Positions 13,957 through 20,969 of a DNA stretch of 28,418 nt are shown here, in pieces (position 1 is the stretch's first letter; every line of letters begins with the position of its first letter). A program made the position numbers and the translations under genes. Source of the DNA: a virus; the IMG/VR virus record IMGVR_UViG_3300010157_000199, positions 1 to 28,418 of that record. One strand, written 5' to 3'. A model generated the notes under the pieces. That model saw nothing but the letters and a program-made list of their open reading frames with translations. It did no database searches and had not been told where the DNA came from.

Positions 13957-14547
13957 ATGCCTAATTTAGTACCTATTGTTCTCGAAAAAACCGCCAATGG
14001 CGAACGTTCATACGACATCTATTCACGTTTACTTAAAGATCGTATTGTTATGCTAGATACCGAAGTAAACGAGCACACAGCAAGCCTTTTAGTGGCTCAA
14101 TTGCTGTTTTTAGAGTCCGAAGATCCCGATCGAGACATCTTATTTTACATTAATAGCCCTGGTGGCAGCGTTACAGCAGGTATGGCCATTTACGATACAA
14201 TGCAGTTTATCAAACCCGATGTAAGCACTATTGTTATGGGGCAAGCATGTAGTATGGGAAGCCTACTATCAACGGCAGGTGCCGCGGGTAAACGTCTAAT
14301 GTTACCACATGCACGTCATATGATTCATCAACCCAGCGGCGGTGCCAGAGGGCAAGCAACGGATATCCAGATACAAGCACAAGAAATCCTAAAAATGAAA
14401 GAGTACTTGACACAAATTTATGTTGATCATAATTCTGCTGGTAAAACCTTTGACCAGTTTAGTGCTGATATGGAACGTGATAACTTTATGAGTGCCAAAG
14501 AAGCACTAGCATACGGTCTTGTAGACGAGATTATATCAAAGCGATAG
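13957..14547 (+). CDS. clpP: ClpP serine protease
   Basis: Full-length ClpP (196 residues), the proteolytic subunit that forms a barrel of two seven-member rings and degrades proteins fed by a Clp ATPase. The catalytic triad is present: Ser99 in GQACSMG (bacterial enzymes usually have GxASSMG), His124 in MIHQPSGG, Asp175 in [27 protein letters not shown] is typical. No propeptide beyond a few residues. No Clp ATPase is encoded in the window, so it probably partners with host ClpX or ClpA. It has its own strong early-type promoter and an AAGGA ribosome binding site. Confidence 0.95.
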   Translation: MPNLVPIVLEKTANGERSYDIYSRLLKDRIVMLDTEVNEHTASLLVAQLLFLESEDPDRDILFYINSPGGSVTAGMAIYDTMQFIKPDVSTIVMGQACSMGSLLSTAGAAGKRLMLPHARHMIHQPSGGARGQATDIQIQAQEILKMKEYLTQIYVDHNSAGKTFDQFSADMERDNFMSAKEALAYGLVDEIISKR

Positions 14548-14586
14548 TACCGTCATAATAGTTTAATATTTTGTGTTGCAATACAG

Positions 14587-14594
14587 CATAAATA
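14587..14594 (+). promoter_or_regulatory. Possible late promoter (CATAAATA)
   Basis: CATAAATATCT, about 50 bases before the 56-aa gene at 14643. One mismatch to the T4 late octamer. The downstream gene has a TAGGA ribosome binding site. Confidence 0.4.
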
Positions 14595-14642
14595 TCTAAG
14601 TAGAAACCATGAGTCTCTACAAAAATATAGGAAAAACACAAA

Positions 14643-14813
14643 ATGTTATTAGAACGAATATTAGAACGTCTAGCTGAGATGTTCCCAAAACAACAGTACC
14701 AAAGCCGCTTAGAGCAGTATATCAACAGCAAGCATCCAACCAATGCGGCTGAAGTAGATTACTGGCAACGCCAATACGACACCGAAGCACAATACTGGGG
14801 TCGTGGATTATGA
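14643..14813 (+). CDS. 56-aa DUF3563-like protein
   Basis: Small helical protein MLLERILERLAEMFPKQQY followed by QSRLEQYINSKHPTNAAEVDYWQRQYD. A helix of LxRL repeats followed by LEQYIxxxxxxA-EVxYWxRxYD resembles the DUF3563 group found in Burkholderiales and related bacteria, where the motif is an LExYL segment followed by DLERRxR. Function unknown. Its stop overlaps the start of the following 26-aa gene (TTATGA). Preceded by TAGGA at the usual distance. Confidence 0.5.
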   Translation: MLLERILERLAEMFPKQQYQSRLEQYINSKHPTNAAEVDYWQRQYDTEAQYWGRGL

Positions 14814-14890
14814 TCAAGGCCATCTGGAACTTTTTAGAAGCTGTAGGCCAGGCTCGTGCCGCTTGCTATCATGCTCGTCAAGGTCGTTAG
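14810..14890 (+). CDS. 26-aa micro-protein
   Basis: Micro-ORF whose ATG overlaps the stop of the DUF3563-like gene. Product MIKAIWNFLEAVGQARAACY plus HARQGR, an amphipathic basic helix. Short peptides of this type (K.(L/I)W...EA.G.AR) accompany DUF3563-like genes in Proteobacteria as I recall them, but no alignment was possible. The overlap supports translation; no separate ribosome binding site is obvious. Confidence 0.4.
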   Translation: MIKAIWNFLEAVGQARAACYHARQGR

Positions 14891-14958
14891 AAAGACGCAC
14901 AAAAGCTGTATAAGTAATTATTGAAAATCTTCATAAGTAGTGTATACGGAGATCTTCA

Positions 14959-15669
14959 ATGAAAAAGTTTTTATTACTATTAGCCTTTGCACCTGTATTT
15001 GCATTTGCACAAATTAACCAACAATGCCCGCAGTTTACAGCCAACGGCACACCGCAGTATGCGGCACAACCGGGCGATCAAGAGATTTGCCACATGAACT
15101 ATGCGGTAATCCACCGTTGTAGTGTCAAAGCTCCAGTGGCAGTATTTGAACATTTGACAGTGGCCGCAATGACCGGCCCGGCCAAGCGCAAAGATAACTT
15201 CCACCCAGACGCAAGTGTTACACCTAATTGCTCTGCTAGTTTAGCTGACTACGCTATTGTAGGAAAAACACACGATCGTGGACATATGGCTCCGGCTGGT
15301 AACAACACACAAAATGATGCTATCATGACGGAGAGTTTTAACTTGTCAAACATGGTTGCTCAAATTGCTAATAACAATCGCGGCATTTGGAAGCAGTTAG
15401 AAACATATGAGCGTCAATGGGCAACTAATCCAAACGCAGATTTCTACATCATTTCTGGCGGCATTTTTGATCAAGGACATCCTGTAATTGGCAACGGTTT
15501 AGGAATTCCAACACGTTTGTACAAAATTATTATTGAAAAGAATAGTCGCAATGTACAAGCGTATTTAATGCCTAATGCGGCACTACCAGTACAAGATTTA
15601 CCTAAATACCAAGTACCAATGGCGGAAATTGAACACGCTACAGGAATGAAATTTAACTTAGGTCAGTAA
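14959..15669 (+). CDS. Secreted DNA/RNA non-specific endonuclease
   Basis: Beta-beta-alpha metal nuclease of the NUC (Serratia nuclease/EndoG) family, 236 residues. A Sec signal peptide (MKKFLLLLAFAPVFAFAQ) sends it to the periplasm or outside. The catalytic DRGHM motif is at residues 106-110 (His109 general base). The metal-binding region NMVAQIANNNRGIWKQLE provides Asn140 and Glu148. Six cysteines suggest disulfides. GGAGATC before the ATG lies in an imperfect inverted repeat (ATTGAAAATC / GATCTTCAAT) that could partly mask it. It may degrade DNA in the periplasm, for example competing phage DNA, or nucleic acids released at lysis. Confidence 0.85.
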   Translation: MKKFLLLLAFAPVFAFAQINQQCPQFTANGTPQYAAQPGDQEICHMNYAVIHRCSVKAPVAVFEHLTVAAMTGPAKRKDNFHPDASVTPNCSASLADYAIVGKTHDRGHMAPAGNNTQNDAIMTESFNLSNMVAQIANNNRGIWKQLETYERQWATNPNADFYIISGGIFDQGHPVIGNGLGIPTRLYKIIIEKNSRNVQAYLMPNAALPVQDLPKYQVPMAEIEHATGMKFNLGQ

Positions 15670-15680
15670 TTTAATCCATA

Positions 15681-15688
15681 GATAAATA
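15681..15688 (+). promoter_or_regulatory. T4-type late promoter (GATAAATACT)
   Basis: GATAAATACT, seven of eight matches to the late octamer plus the CT extension. The predicted start near 15694 falls within the 5' arm of the terminator hairpin at 15690-15713, so late transcripts would lack the full hairpin. Confidence 0.6.
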
Positions 15689-15689
15689 C

Positions 15690-15718
15690 TAGGGTAGTGT
15701 AACAACTACCCTATTTTT
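15690..15718 (+). terminator. Rho-independent terminator after nuclease gene
   Basis: Perfect 9-base stem TAGGGTAGT / ACTACCCTA with a six-base loop, followed by TTTTTAT. It would end transcripts from the nuclease gene. It overlaps the start region of the next late promoter. Confidence 0.7.
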
Positions 15719-15732
15719 ATGGCGGATACAAC

Positions 15733-17565
15733 ATGAGATTTTTTGAATTTAAAGAACAACAACTACTTGCTGAACGCACACTGGGCGGTTTTGCCGTCAA
15801 GACAGTACACATTGCTGATCAAGAATTAGACGAATTTGCACCAACCGGTAGCGATGACCGTGAACCCAACGAAGAAGAAATCCTGCATAAGTTGGCCGCA
15901 CAATGGTGGACCGGGGACGAAGATCCACGTGCTGAAAAAACACTAACAGCCATGGGATGGGAAATTGGCCAAGATGAAGGCTACGACAACGGCGGTGCAT
16001 TTGTTGTACGTGCCGGTGATATAAATGGCAACAGTTTTATTAGTTGGCCAGCTGAAGAACTAGAAGAATTAACCGAAACAGCCGAAACTCCCGTACATCG
16101 CATTGCGTTGACTGTGACAGATCCCAACCACCCGATGGCGAGCAAGCGCGATGAAACTATACAAAAGACTGTGCGTGTGCCTGGAGCAGATCCTGCCAAG
16201 GCCATCAATGCGGCTATTGCACACTATCGTCGCAAAGGTTACAAGGTACACGACCATCACTATGTTGGCACAGTAGACGAGCCAATCAATGAGCTAAGTC
16301 CTAAGACACTGGGTAGCTATGCAAAGAAGGCCGCAGTGGATGCCAAGTTCAAAGGGCACCAGGCCGGCGCACAGCAAGGTGATGCAATGGCACATGCCAA
16401 GCATCCAGGCGACGGAGTTGGCGCAGGAGCCGAACTAGATGACCGAGCACACAAGCGACTCAAAGGCGTTGGCCGTGCAATAGACAAACTGACTGGGACC
16501 AACGAAGCAATCAAACTAAATGCTCCACAGCGCCGTATAGATCGTGACGAATTACAAGGCTATGCTGACCGTATTAAAACTGGCACAAAAACCAAAAAAG
16601 AAAAACTAGCACCAATTATTCACGGTAGCAATATCAAAGCAATTACAAAAGATTCAGGCGAAGAATGGGACCTGGATGATCTAGCTAGACAAATTACTAC
16701 TAGACCTAGAGCTATCTTGGGAACCAATGCCAAGATGGAAAAGAGTGCTACCGAAGGTGAAATAGTATATGACTTAACACTACCTGCATTAAGCGGTATT
16801 GTGGTTGATGAAGAGTCAGGCGACTTTGTAGAAATTACCACTTGCCCAGGTGCAGGTGGTTGCCAACTATTTTGTTATGCACGTAAAGGCGGATATGTGA
16901 TGTTCCCAGCCAGCTCAATGAGTGCGGCACAGGCATTGAACTTCTTGGTCAATGATCCAGAAGGATACACAGCCGTTGTTAATAAAGAAATTAACTCTAT
17001 CAAAGGTAAAACTGACAAGCGCAATATTCAATTGGTTGTGCGGTGGCACGATGCCGGCGACTTCTTCAGTAAGGAATATTTAGATCTTGCATACGGTGTT
17101 GCAAACGCCAATCCGGATGTTAAGTTTTATGCTTATACAAAAATGGCCGATGTAGCTACCGGCAATAGTCCAAAGAATTTTATTATTAACTTTAGTTCTG
17201 GTGCAAAACGTGGTCAAGAAAAGAAAGTTGAAATACACAAAGCTCAAGGCAATGCAGTCAAGCAAGGACTTACACTTCCTAAAGATATGTTCCGTGGCTT
17301 GTTTGTGACTGATGCCAAAGGCAAATATGTCAAAGACGAAAAAGGCCGCACACAGGTCAAAGGTGATGCTGAGTGGAATCAATTCAAACAAAACTTAGCT
17401 TCCACATATAAAATTGACCCAGACACAATTATCACATACGATCAAATGCTGACTATCCCTGAAGGTCCCAAGCCCAAGTGGAACGTGGTCATATTCCCGG
17501 CAGGTCACGGAGACCGTGCGGCAAATAGACTTGACGTAGAAAACAGTTTCTTGATGTTCCATTAA
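15733..17565 (+). CDS. Late protein with C-terminal GP88-like domain and possible capsid-targeting N-terminus
   Basis: A 610-residue protein. The C-terminal half, from about residue 340, contains LTLPALSGIVVD, then CPGAGGCQLFCYARKGGYVM (around 374-393), VVRWHDAGDFFS, FYAYTKM and FPAGHGDRAANR, matching the phage gene product 88 family of unknown enzymatic function; its Cys-rich CPG..C..FCYARKG motif suggests metal binding. The N-terminus MRFFEFKEQQLLAE looks like the T4 capsid-targeting peptide (MKTYQEFIAEA), with LAE as a possible prohead-protease site. The middle (130-330) is polar, Ala/Gly/His-rich and probably flexible. Late promoter upstream; GGCGGA is the ribosome binding site. Confidence 0.65.
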   Translation: MRFFEFKEQQLLAERTLGGFAVKTVHIADQELDEFAPTGSDDREPNEEEILHKLAAQWWTGDEDPRAEKTLTAMGWEIGQDEGYDNGGAFVVRAGDINGNSFISWPAEELEELTETAETPVHRIALTVTDPNHPMASKRDETIQKTVRVPGADPAKAINAAIAHYRRKGYKVHDHHYVGTVDEPINELSPKTLGSYAKKAAVDAKFKGHQAGAQQGDAMAHAKHPGDGVGAGAELDDRAHKRLKGVGRAIDKLTGTNEAIKLNAPQRRIDRDELQGYADRIKTGTKTKKEKLAPIIHGSNIKAITKDSGEEWDLDDLARQITTRPRAILGTNAKMEKSATEGEIVYDLTLPALSGIVVDEESGDFVEITTCPGAGGCQLFCYARKGGYVMFPASSMSAAQALNFLVNDPEGYTAVVNKEINSIKGKTDKRNIQLVVRWHDAGDFFSKEYLDLAYGVANANPDVKFYAYTKMADVATGNSPKNFIINFSSGAKRGQEKKVEIHKAQGNAVKQGLTLPKDMFRGLFVTDAKGKYVKDEKGRTQVKGDAEWNQFKQNLASTYKIDPDTIITYDQMLTIPEGPKPKWNVVIFPAGHGDRAANRLDVENSFLMFH

Positions 17566-17566
17566 A

Positions 17567-18856
17567 ATGCGAGCAAAAGATTTTGTCATATCAGTTAATG
17601 AAATCAGCGACAAGCGACTACAAAGCTATTTAGGTCGTGCTGACCGTCAAGTTAGCAATAGACTAGATCGTATGAGCCAAGCACGTGAACGCCTGAATAA
17701 AGGCTACGAAATTTATGATGCCAATGAACCTACACGCATCATTGATCGATTCGAAGCCAATAGTCCGCAAGAAGCTCAACAGTATTACCAACACTACATT
17801 GATAACTATAATCCAGGTGACCAAAACTTTGAGTTTTACCTACGTCGTAGTACAGGAATTATAGAAGCATTTGATCAGCCTTACCCATCTAAATGGGAAA
17901 AAAGTGATTATGGTGACTATGATGCGTTAGCCAAGTTGCCCGATGGTACCAATTTAAGTATTATGTTCAATCACGAAGGCGACGATGAATGGCAAGTTGA
18001 ATTTTATAGAAACAACAGCCAAGAAGTCACAGGCGAAGGTGATGCACAACGAGTATTTGCTACTGTATTAAATTCAATACAACAATTCATTGAAAAACAA
18101 CATCCGGGCCGCATTCGTTTTAGTGCTACAAAAGATGATGATGGCAACAACCAAAGTAGAGCTAAACTCTACGATCGATTAGTTCGGCGTTATGCTAATT
18201 CGTGGGGATATAGTGTTGAGATTTCCGACCACGCAGGTTCTACTGTGTATGAACTGTTTAACGACCTAAATGAAGTAACAATGGTTCCCACAGTTGCTAA
18301 AAGCAAACGTGAACACCTAGATGTCATGCCCAACGATGGCCGTCCTATTCCTAAAGGTCAAGAAGCAGATTACCTAGGCAACCTAGTAGCTGATATGGGC
18401 AGTGGACTCGAACTATGGTCGTGGACCAATCGTGGCACAGTTACTTACTATGTATTTGATACTGGTACTCGCACAAGCCAATTGGGTACTACGGGACGCC
18501 CTTATAAGACAAACAGAGATAGTTTTGTCATCCAAGGTGTTTATTCTGGCCCTAAAAATACATACCGTGCGGCTGACTTATATGCCTTCCTGATTTTAAA
18601 TCAAGGCCTAACTCTAGTAAGCGATAACAAGCAAAGCACAGGCGGATATCGTGTATGGCAAGAATTAGAACAGCGTTATAAAACGATTAACGTACACGGA
18701 TTTGATACTAAAACCGATCAAGGTGTAAATGTAACCACCCAGGATGAGCCAGATACTCATGTTGACCGTGCCGATGTTAAGAAAGCAGGACCACAAATGA
18801 AAAAAGAACTAGGTAGTGTCAGTAGAGATTTAAGGTTTGTGGCAAGCGCAAAATAA
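17567..18856 (+). CDS. Late protein, possible internal capsid protein
   Basis: A 429-residue hypothetical protein starting one base after the preceding stop. The N-terminus MRAKDFVISVNEIS again resembles a T4-type capsid-targeting peptide: short, basic then hydrophobic, ending in VNE. The rest is soluble and mixed alpha/beta, with a helical Arg/Gln-rich region (RLQSYLGRADRQVSNRLDRM) and a domain containing GDAQRVFATVLNSIQQFIEK and GRIRFSATKDDD. There is no catalytic motif I recognise. It ends the operon, followed closely by a strong terminator. A protein co-injected with DNA is a reasonable guess. Confidence 0.55.
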   Translation: MRAKDFVISVNEISDKRLQSYLGRADRQVSNRLDRMSQARERLNKGYEIYDANEPTRIIDRFEANSPQEAQQYYQHYIDNYNPGDQNFEFYLRRSTGIIEAFDQPYPSKWEKSDYGDYDALAKLPDGTNLSIMFNHEGDDEWQVEFYRNNSQEVTGEGDAQRVFATVLNSIQQFIEKQHPGRIRFSATKDDDGNNQSRAKLYDRLVRRYANSWGYSVEISDHAGSTVYELFNDLNEVTMVPTVAKSKREHLDVMPNDGRPIPKGQEADYLGNLVADMGSGLELWSWTNRGTVTYYVFDTGTRTSQLGTTGRPYKTNRDSFVIQGVYSGPKNTYRAADLYAFLILNQGLTLVSDNKQSTGGYRVWQELEQRYKTINVHGFDTKTDQGVNVTTQDEPDTHVDRADVKKAGPQMKKELGSVSRDLRFVASAK

Positions 18857-18857
18857 C

Positions 18858-18880
18858 AAAACCCGCACTAGGCGGGTTTT
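18858..18880. terminator. Bidirectional rho-independent terminator
   Basis: Stem AAAACCCGC / GCGGGTTTT (9 base pairs, loop ACTAG) with TTTTTT on the plus side and AAAACAA-complement T tract on the minus side. It separates the plus-strand operon ending at 18856 from the minus-strand gene ending at 18915 and can serve both. Confidence 0.85.
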
Positions 18881-18914
18881 TTATTGATGTGTTATTGTTT
18901 TTATTTACAACTCT

Positions 18915-19493
18915 TTAGCTGACCAAAGCGTATGTAATGGTGCGGGTAACACCCTTTGAGTGTAATTGTTGTACAAATTTATTGTCTGCAAAAAAGTTAG
19001 TAGTAAAGTCTGCGCTGTTGGCATATTGATTAACTACTGTAACAGTATTGGTACCCACTGTGACCGATTGCACTTTTGGTTCTACTGCTAGAGCATTTCC
19101 AAAAATTTCTATAGTTGCTTCACCTTCGGGGAAAGTGTATACTGTGGTGCAGGTAAAAGGAGATGCAATACCAGTATTTTCAAAAAAGTTTGTTTGCGAT
19201 TCAAGCACAAAGTTGTTGGCTGTGACATGGCTGACAAATTGATTATCTAGATCAATTCCCAATGCTGTATCATATGCTGAATATGTTGCAAAATCTGCAA
19301 ATGTCAATGTTTCAGTTTGTGTCAATTCATTGTCACTAATTACAAGACTATGTGTAACTTTTCCAGCATCGCGTAGCGCCTGAGTGGCAGCCGAACCGCT
19401 GTGTGAAATACCACCAGTTTCGTTAATAAAAAATGGTACACTAGTACTTGGACGAGTTAATCGTTTGATATCTGTAATTGTTTGTACGCTCAT
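18915..19493 (-). CDS. Probable virion-associated protein
   Basis: A 192-residue Thr-, Val-, Asn- and Ser-rich protein without signal peptide (MSVQTITDIKRLTRPSTSVP). The composition and beta-rich repeats (TVGTNTVTVVNQYANSADF, EGEATIEIFGNALAV) fit a tail, head-decoration or other structural protein. Expression from a late-type promoter (CATAAATA at 19516-19523, minus strand) supports this. AAGGAT lies about 8 bases before the ATG. No closer family assignment. Confidence 0.55.
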   Translation of the reverse strand: MSVQTITDIKRLTRPSTSVPFFINETGGISHSGSAATQALRDAGKVTHSLVISDNELTQTETLTFADFATYSAYDTALGIDLDNQFVSHVTANNFVLESQTNFFENTGIASPFTCTTVYTFPEGEATIEIFGNALAVEPKVQSVTVGTNTVTVVNQYANSADFTTNFFADNKFVQQLHSKGVTRTITYALVS

Positions 19494-19515
19494 AGGTAAA
19501 ATCCTTGTTATATTG

Positions 19516-19523
19516 TATTTATG
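19516..19523 (-). promoter_or_regulatory. T4-type late promoter (CATAAATACA)
   Basis: On the minus strand CATAAATACA lies about 22 bases upstream of the gene starting at 19493, with the AAGGA ribosome binding site between them. Confidence 0.5.
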
Positions 19524-19597
19524 TCAGTTTCAAAAAGTGTTGTTAAAATACCACATCTTTATGATACTAAAATACCAGCAAAAAGTACTACTTTTTA

Positions 19598-19613
19598 GTT
19601 AGTACGTACTAAC
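19598..19613. promoter_or_regulatory. Perfect 16-bp palindrome, operator candidate
   Basis: GTTAGTACGTACTAAC is fully self-complementary and sits 11 bases before the -35 box of the GIY-YIG gene promoter. A site for a dimeric DNA-binding protein is plausible. Confidence 0.4.
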
Positions 19614-19623
19614 CAAACTTTGG

Positions 19624-19652
19624 TAGACCCTAAAATCCATTAAATGTATAAT
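19624..19652 (+). promoter_or_regulatory. Sigma70-like promoter for GIY-YIG gene
   Basis: TAGACC (weak -35), 17 bases, TATAAT. The spacer holds the recurrent AAATCCATTAAATG. A 28-base segment (19633-19660) is identical to 20148-20175. The predicted start, 19659, is the A of the likely ATG. Confidence 0.6.
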
Positions 19653-19660
19653 ACTTGTAT
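19633..19660 (+). repeat. 28-bp direct repeat, copy 1 (promoter and leader)
   Basis: Identical to 20148-20175 over 28 bases covering promoter spacer, -10 box and first transcribed bases; an 18-base core also occurs at 10405-10422. Indicates duplication of a promoter unit. Confidence 0.8.
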
Positions 19661-19985
19661 GGAACTTAAAAAGCAGTCAAGAAAACGCCGTCAAGATAGC
19701 AACCATGCTGTCTACTGTATTACAAATACAGTAACCGGCGAGCAATACATTGGTATTACCGTTTGCGGTAACCAAGTCCGTAGAGCGTTAAAGATTCGTA
19801 TTCAGAAGCACGTTCGCCGTGCATTAACTGAAAACAAAGTGTGGGATTTATGCCACAGTATCCGTAAATATGGCTCAGAAAACCATGTGTATGGCCTGTT
19901 GGAAATTGTACGTGGACGCAAGCCGGCTCATGCCCGTGAGCGTGAGTTGATCCGTGAATTTAACCCAGCTCTAAATACACACTAA
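19659..19985 (+). CDS. GIY-YIG nuclease
   Basis: A 108-residue protein with the GIY-YIG signature AVYCITNTVTGEQYIGITV near residues 17-35, and Arg and His residues downstream (RIQKHVRRAL) as in the family, which cuts DNA through a metal-dependent mechanism. A late Glu occurs in ARERELIREFNPALN. No DNA-binding appendix is visible, so it is a minimal nuclease, possibly a homing or repair endonuclease. The start ATG coincides with the predicted +1 of its promoter. A more upstream ATG lies inside the -10 region and cannot be transcribed from it. There is no ribosome binding site. Confidence 0.8.
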   Translation: MELKKQSRKRRQDSNHAVYCITNTVTGEQYIGITVCGNQVRRALKIRIQKHVRRALTENKVWDLCHSIRKYGSENHVYGLLEIVRGRKPAHARERELIREFNPALNTH

Positions 19986-19990
19986 AACGG

Positions 19991-20019
19991 TTGACCCATA
20001 AATCAATTTAATATACAAT
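19991..20019 (+). promoter_or_regulatory. Sigma70 promoter for 38-aa gene
   Basis: TTGACC, 17 bases, TACAAT. The spacer CATAAATCAATTTAATA is related to the recurrent spacer. The predicted start (20026) is exactly the A of the ATG. Confidence 0.65.
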
Positions 20020-20025
20020 CATAAC

Positions 20026-20142
20026 ATGAAAAGCAAAAAACAACCAAAAAAGACACTAGGTAAACTGTTCCGCGAGCGCATGTTTGCCCTGCCCAAAAAG
20101 CCCACACTAAACGAACGCTTGATGCATCGTTTATTTGGTTGA
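20026..20142 (+). CDS. 38-aa basic protein
   Basis: Short, very basic product (MKSKKQPKKTLGKLFRERMF then ALPKKPTLNERLMHRLFG), about one third Lys and Arg. Such small basic phage proteins often bind nucleic acid or host RNA polymerase. No ribosome binding site; the ATG is at the predicted transcription start, so the mRNA may be leaderless. Its stop TGA forms part of the following promoter's -35 box (TTGACA). Confidence 0.5.
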   Translation: MKSKKQPKKTLGKLFRERMFALPKKPTLNERLMHRLFG

Positions 20143-20167
20143 CACATAAATCCATTAAATGTATAAT
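20139..20167 (+). promoter_or_regulatory. Sigma70 promoter, AAATCCATTAAATG spacer family
   Basis: Perfect TTGACA, 17 bases, perfect TATAAT. Strongest member of the promoter family; drives the small-gene operon from 20198 to 21430. Confidence 0.85.
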
Positions 20168-20175
20168 ACTTGTAT
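20148..20175 (+). repeat. 28-bp direct repeat, copy 2
   Basis: Identical to 19633-19660. Here the following leader keeps an AAGGA ribosome binding site that is lost in copy 1 (AAAGGA against AAAGCA). Confidence 0.8.
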
Positions 20176-20197
20176 AGAAACTAAAAAGGAATCAAAA

Positions 20198-20425
20198 ATG
20201 TCAGCAGTTAACACCGTTCAGTATTTTGGTATGTTTACAGATGCCGGTAACACCGAAGTTGCTACCATTGTAGAACATGCCCGTGTTAATAACCTTACTT
20301 GGCCAGAGACTTATAATCTGCTTTGCAAATTGCAAACGGTGTCCGGGTACGGTGAGTGTACTGACACCATGGTTCGTGAAATTGTTTACGATGCTTTGAA
20401 TTTTAAAACTGCATTTTATATCTAA
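20198..20425 (+). CDS. 75-aa hypothetical protein
   Basis: Begins at the ATG after AAGGAATC; the longer frame would start inside the promoter. The soluble protein (MSAVNTVQYFGMFTDAGNTE...) has no recognised domain and contains two cysteines. First gene of an operon of short genes transcribed from the strong promoter at 20139. Probably an early host-takeover protein by position, but nothing in the sequence shows the target. Confidence 0.6.
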   Translation: MSAVNTVQYFGMFTDAGNTEVATIVEHARVNNLTWPETYNLLCKLQTVSGYGECTDTMVREIVYDALNFKTAFYI

Positions 20426-20434
20426 GGAGATATG

Positions 20435-20719
20435 ATGAAAGAACTTAGCCAAATTCTACAAATCAACCAATCTATCATGTTTGGTAATTTTACTAATACC
20501 GAGTTGTCTAGCATCATGAGTGCCGTACAGTTTGCTCGTAGCCAAATGACCAAGCAAAAGATCCGTTCGTTTGCCAAGGGTGATACTGTTAAATTTACCA
20601 GCAACCGTAATGGCATGACGTACACTGGTACCGTTGAAAAGATTGCTATCAAGTATGTGAATGTCCGCACCCATGTTGGTGTTTACCGAGTACCTGCCAA
20701 TATGTTGGAGTCTGCATAA
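20435..20719 (+). CDS. Small protein with SH3/KOW-like C-terminus
   Basis: Two ATGs follow AAGGAG; the second (20435) has better spacing. The 94-residue product has an N-terminal helical half and a C-terminal beta part, KGDTVKFTSNRNGMTYTGTV then EKIAIKYVNVRTHVGVYRVP. This has the spacing of an SH3-like or KOW-like barrel, often nucleic-acid binding. The stop overlaps the next start (TAATG). Function unknown; a role in RNA or ribosome binding is a guess. Confidence 0.6.
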   Translation: MKELSQILQINQSIMFGNFTNTELSSIMSAVQFARSQMTKQKIRSFAKGDTVKFTSNRNGMTYTGTVEKIAIKYVNVRTHVGVYRVPANMLESA

Positions 20720-20886
20720 TGGGATTCTTTAAAGATATCCATTTTGAAATCCTAGAGTGGAAAGCTCAAGGGCGTAGTGTTGAGGATACGTATATCTACT
20801 TCAAAGACTATGTTGAGATGGAAGATGTTGTTGCTATTTTTGAAGAAGAATTTGATTGCGATCCTGTAGAAGGATTGGGAAAATGA
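20719..20886 (+). CDS. 55-aa acidic protein
   Basis: Start overlaps the preceding stop (TAATG) and its own stop overlaps the next start (ATGA). Very acidic, especially at the end (VEMEDVVAIFEEEFDCDPVEG). Such proteins may mimic DNA or inhibit host factors, although the sequence gives no proof. Similar short GFFKDIHFEI-type proteins occur in phages as far as I recall, with no known function. Confidence 0.55.
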   Translation: MGFFKDIHFEILEWKAQGRSVEDTYIYFKDYVEMEDVVAIFEEEFDCDPVEGLGK

Positions 20887-20969
20887 TTATCATTGATATT
20901 GGTGCGGTGTTTATCGCTATAGGTTTGGTCATGTTGGTTATTTGTTATTTTTTATGGAGGAAGTTATGA
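20883..20969 (+). CDS. 28-aa single-pass membrane peptide
   Basis: MIIIDIGAVFIAIGLVMLVI followed by CYFLWRKL: almost entirely one membrane helix ending in basic residues. ATG overlaps the previous stop, and the stop overlaps the next start (TTATGA). Likely inserted in the inner membrane with the C-terminus inside. Confidence 0.5.
   Translation: MIIIDIGAVFIAIGLVMLVICYFLWRKL

Noticed and set aside
19521-19598. 25-codon plus-strand ORF (MSVSKSVVKIPHLYDTKIPA...)
   Set aside because: No ribosome binding site, and it starts within the late promoter of the opposite-strand gene.
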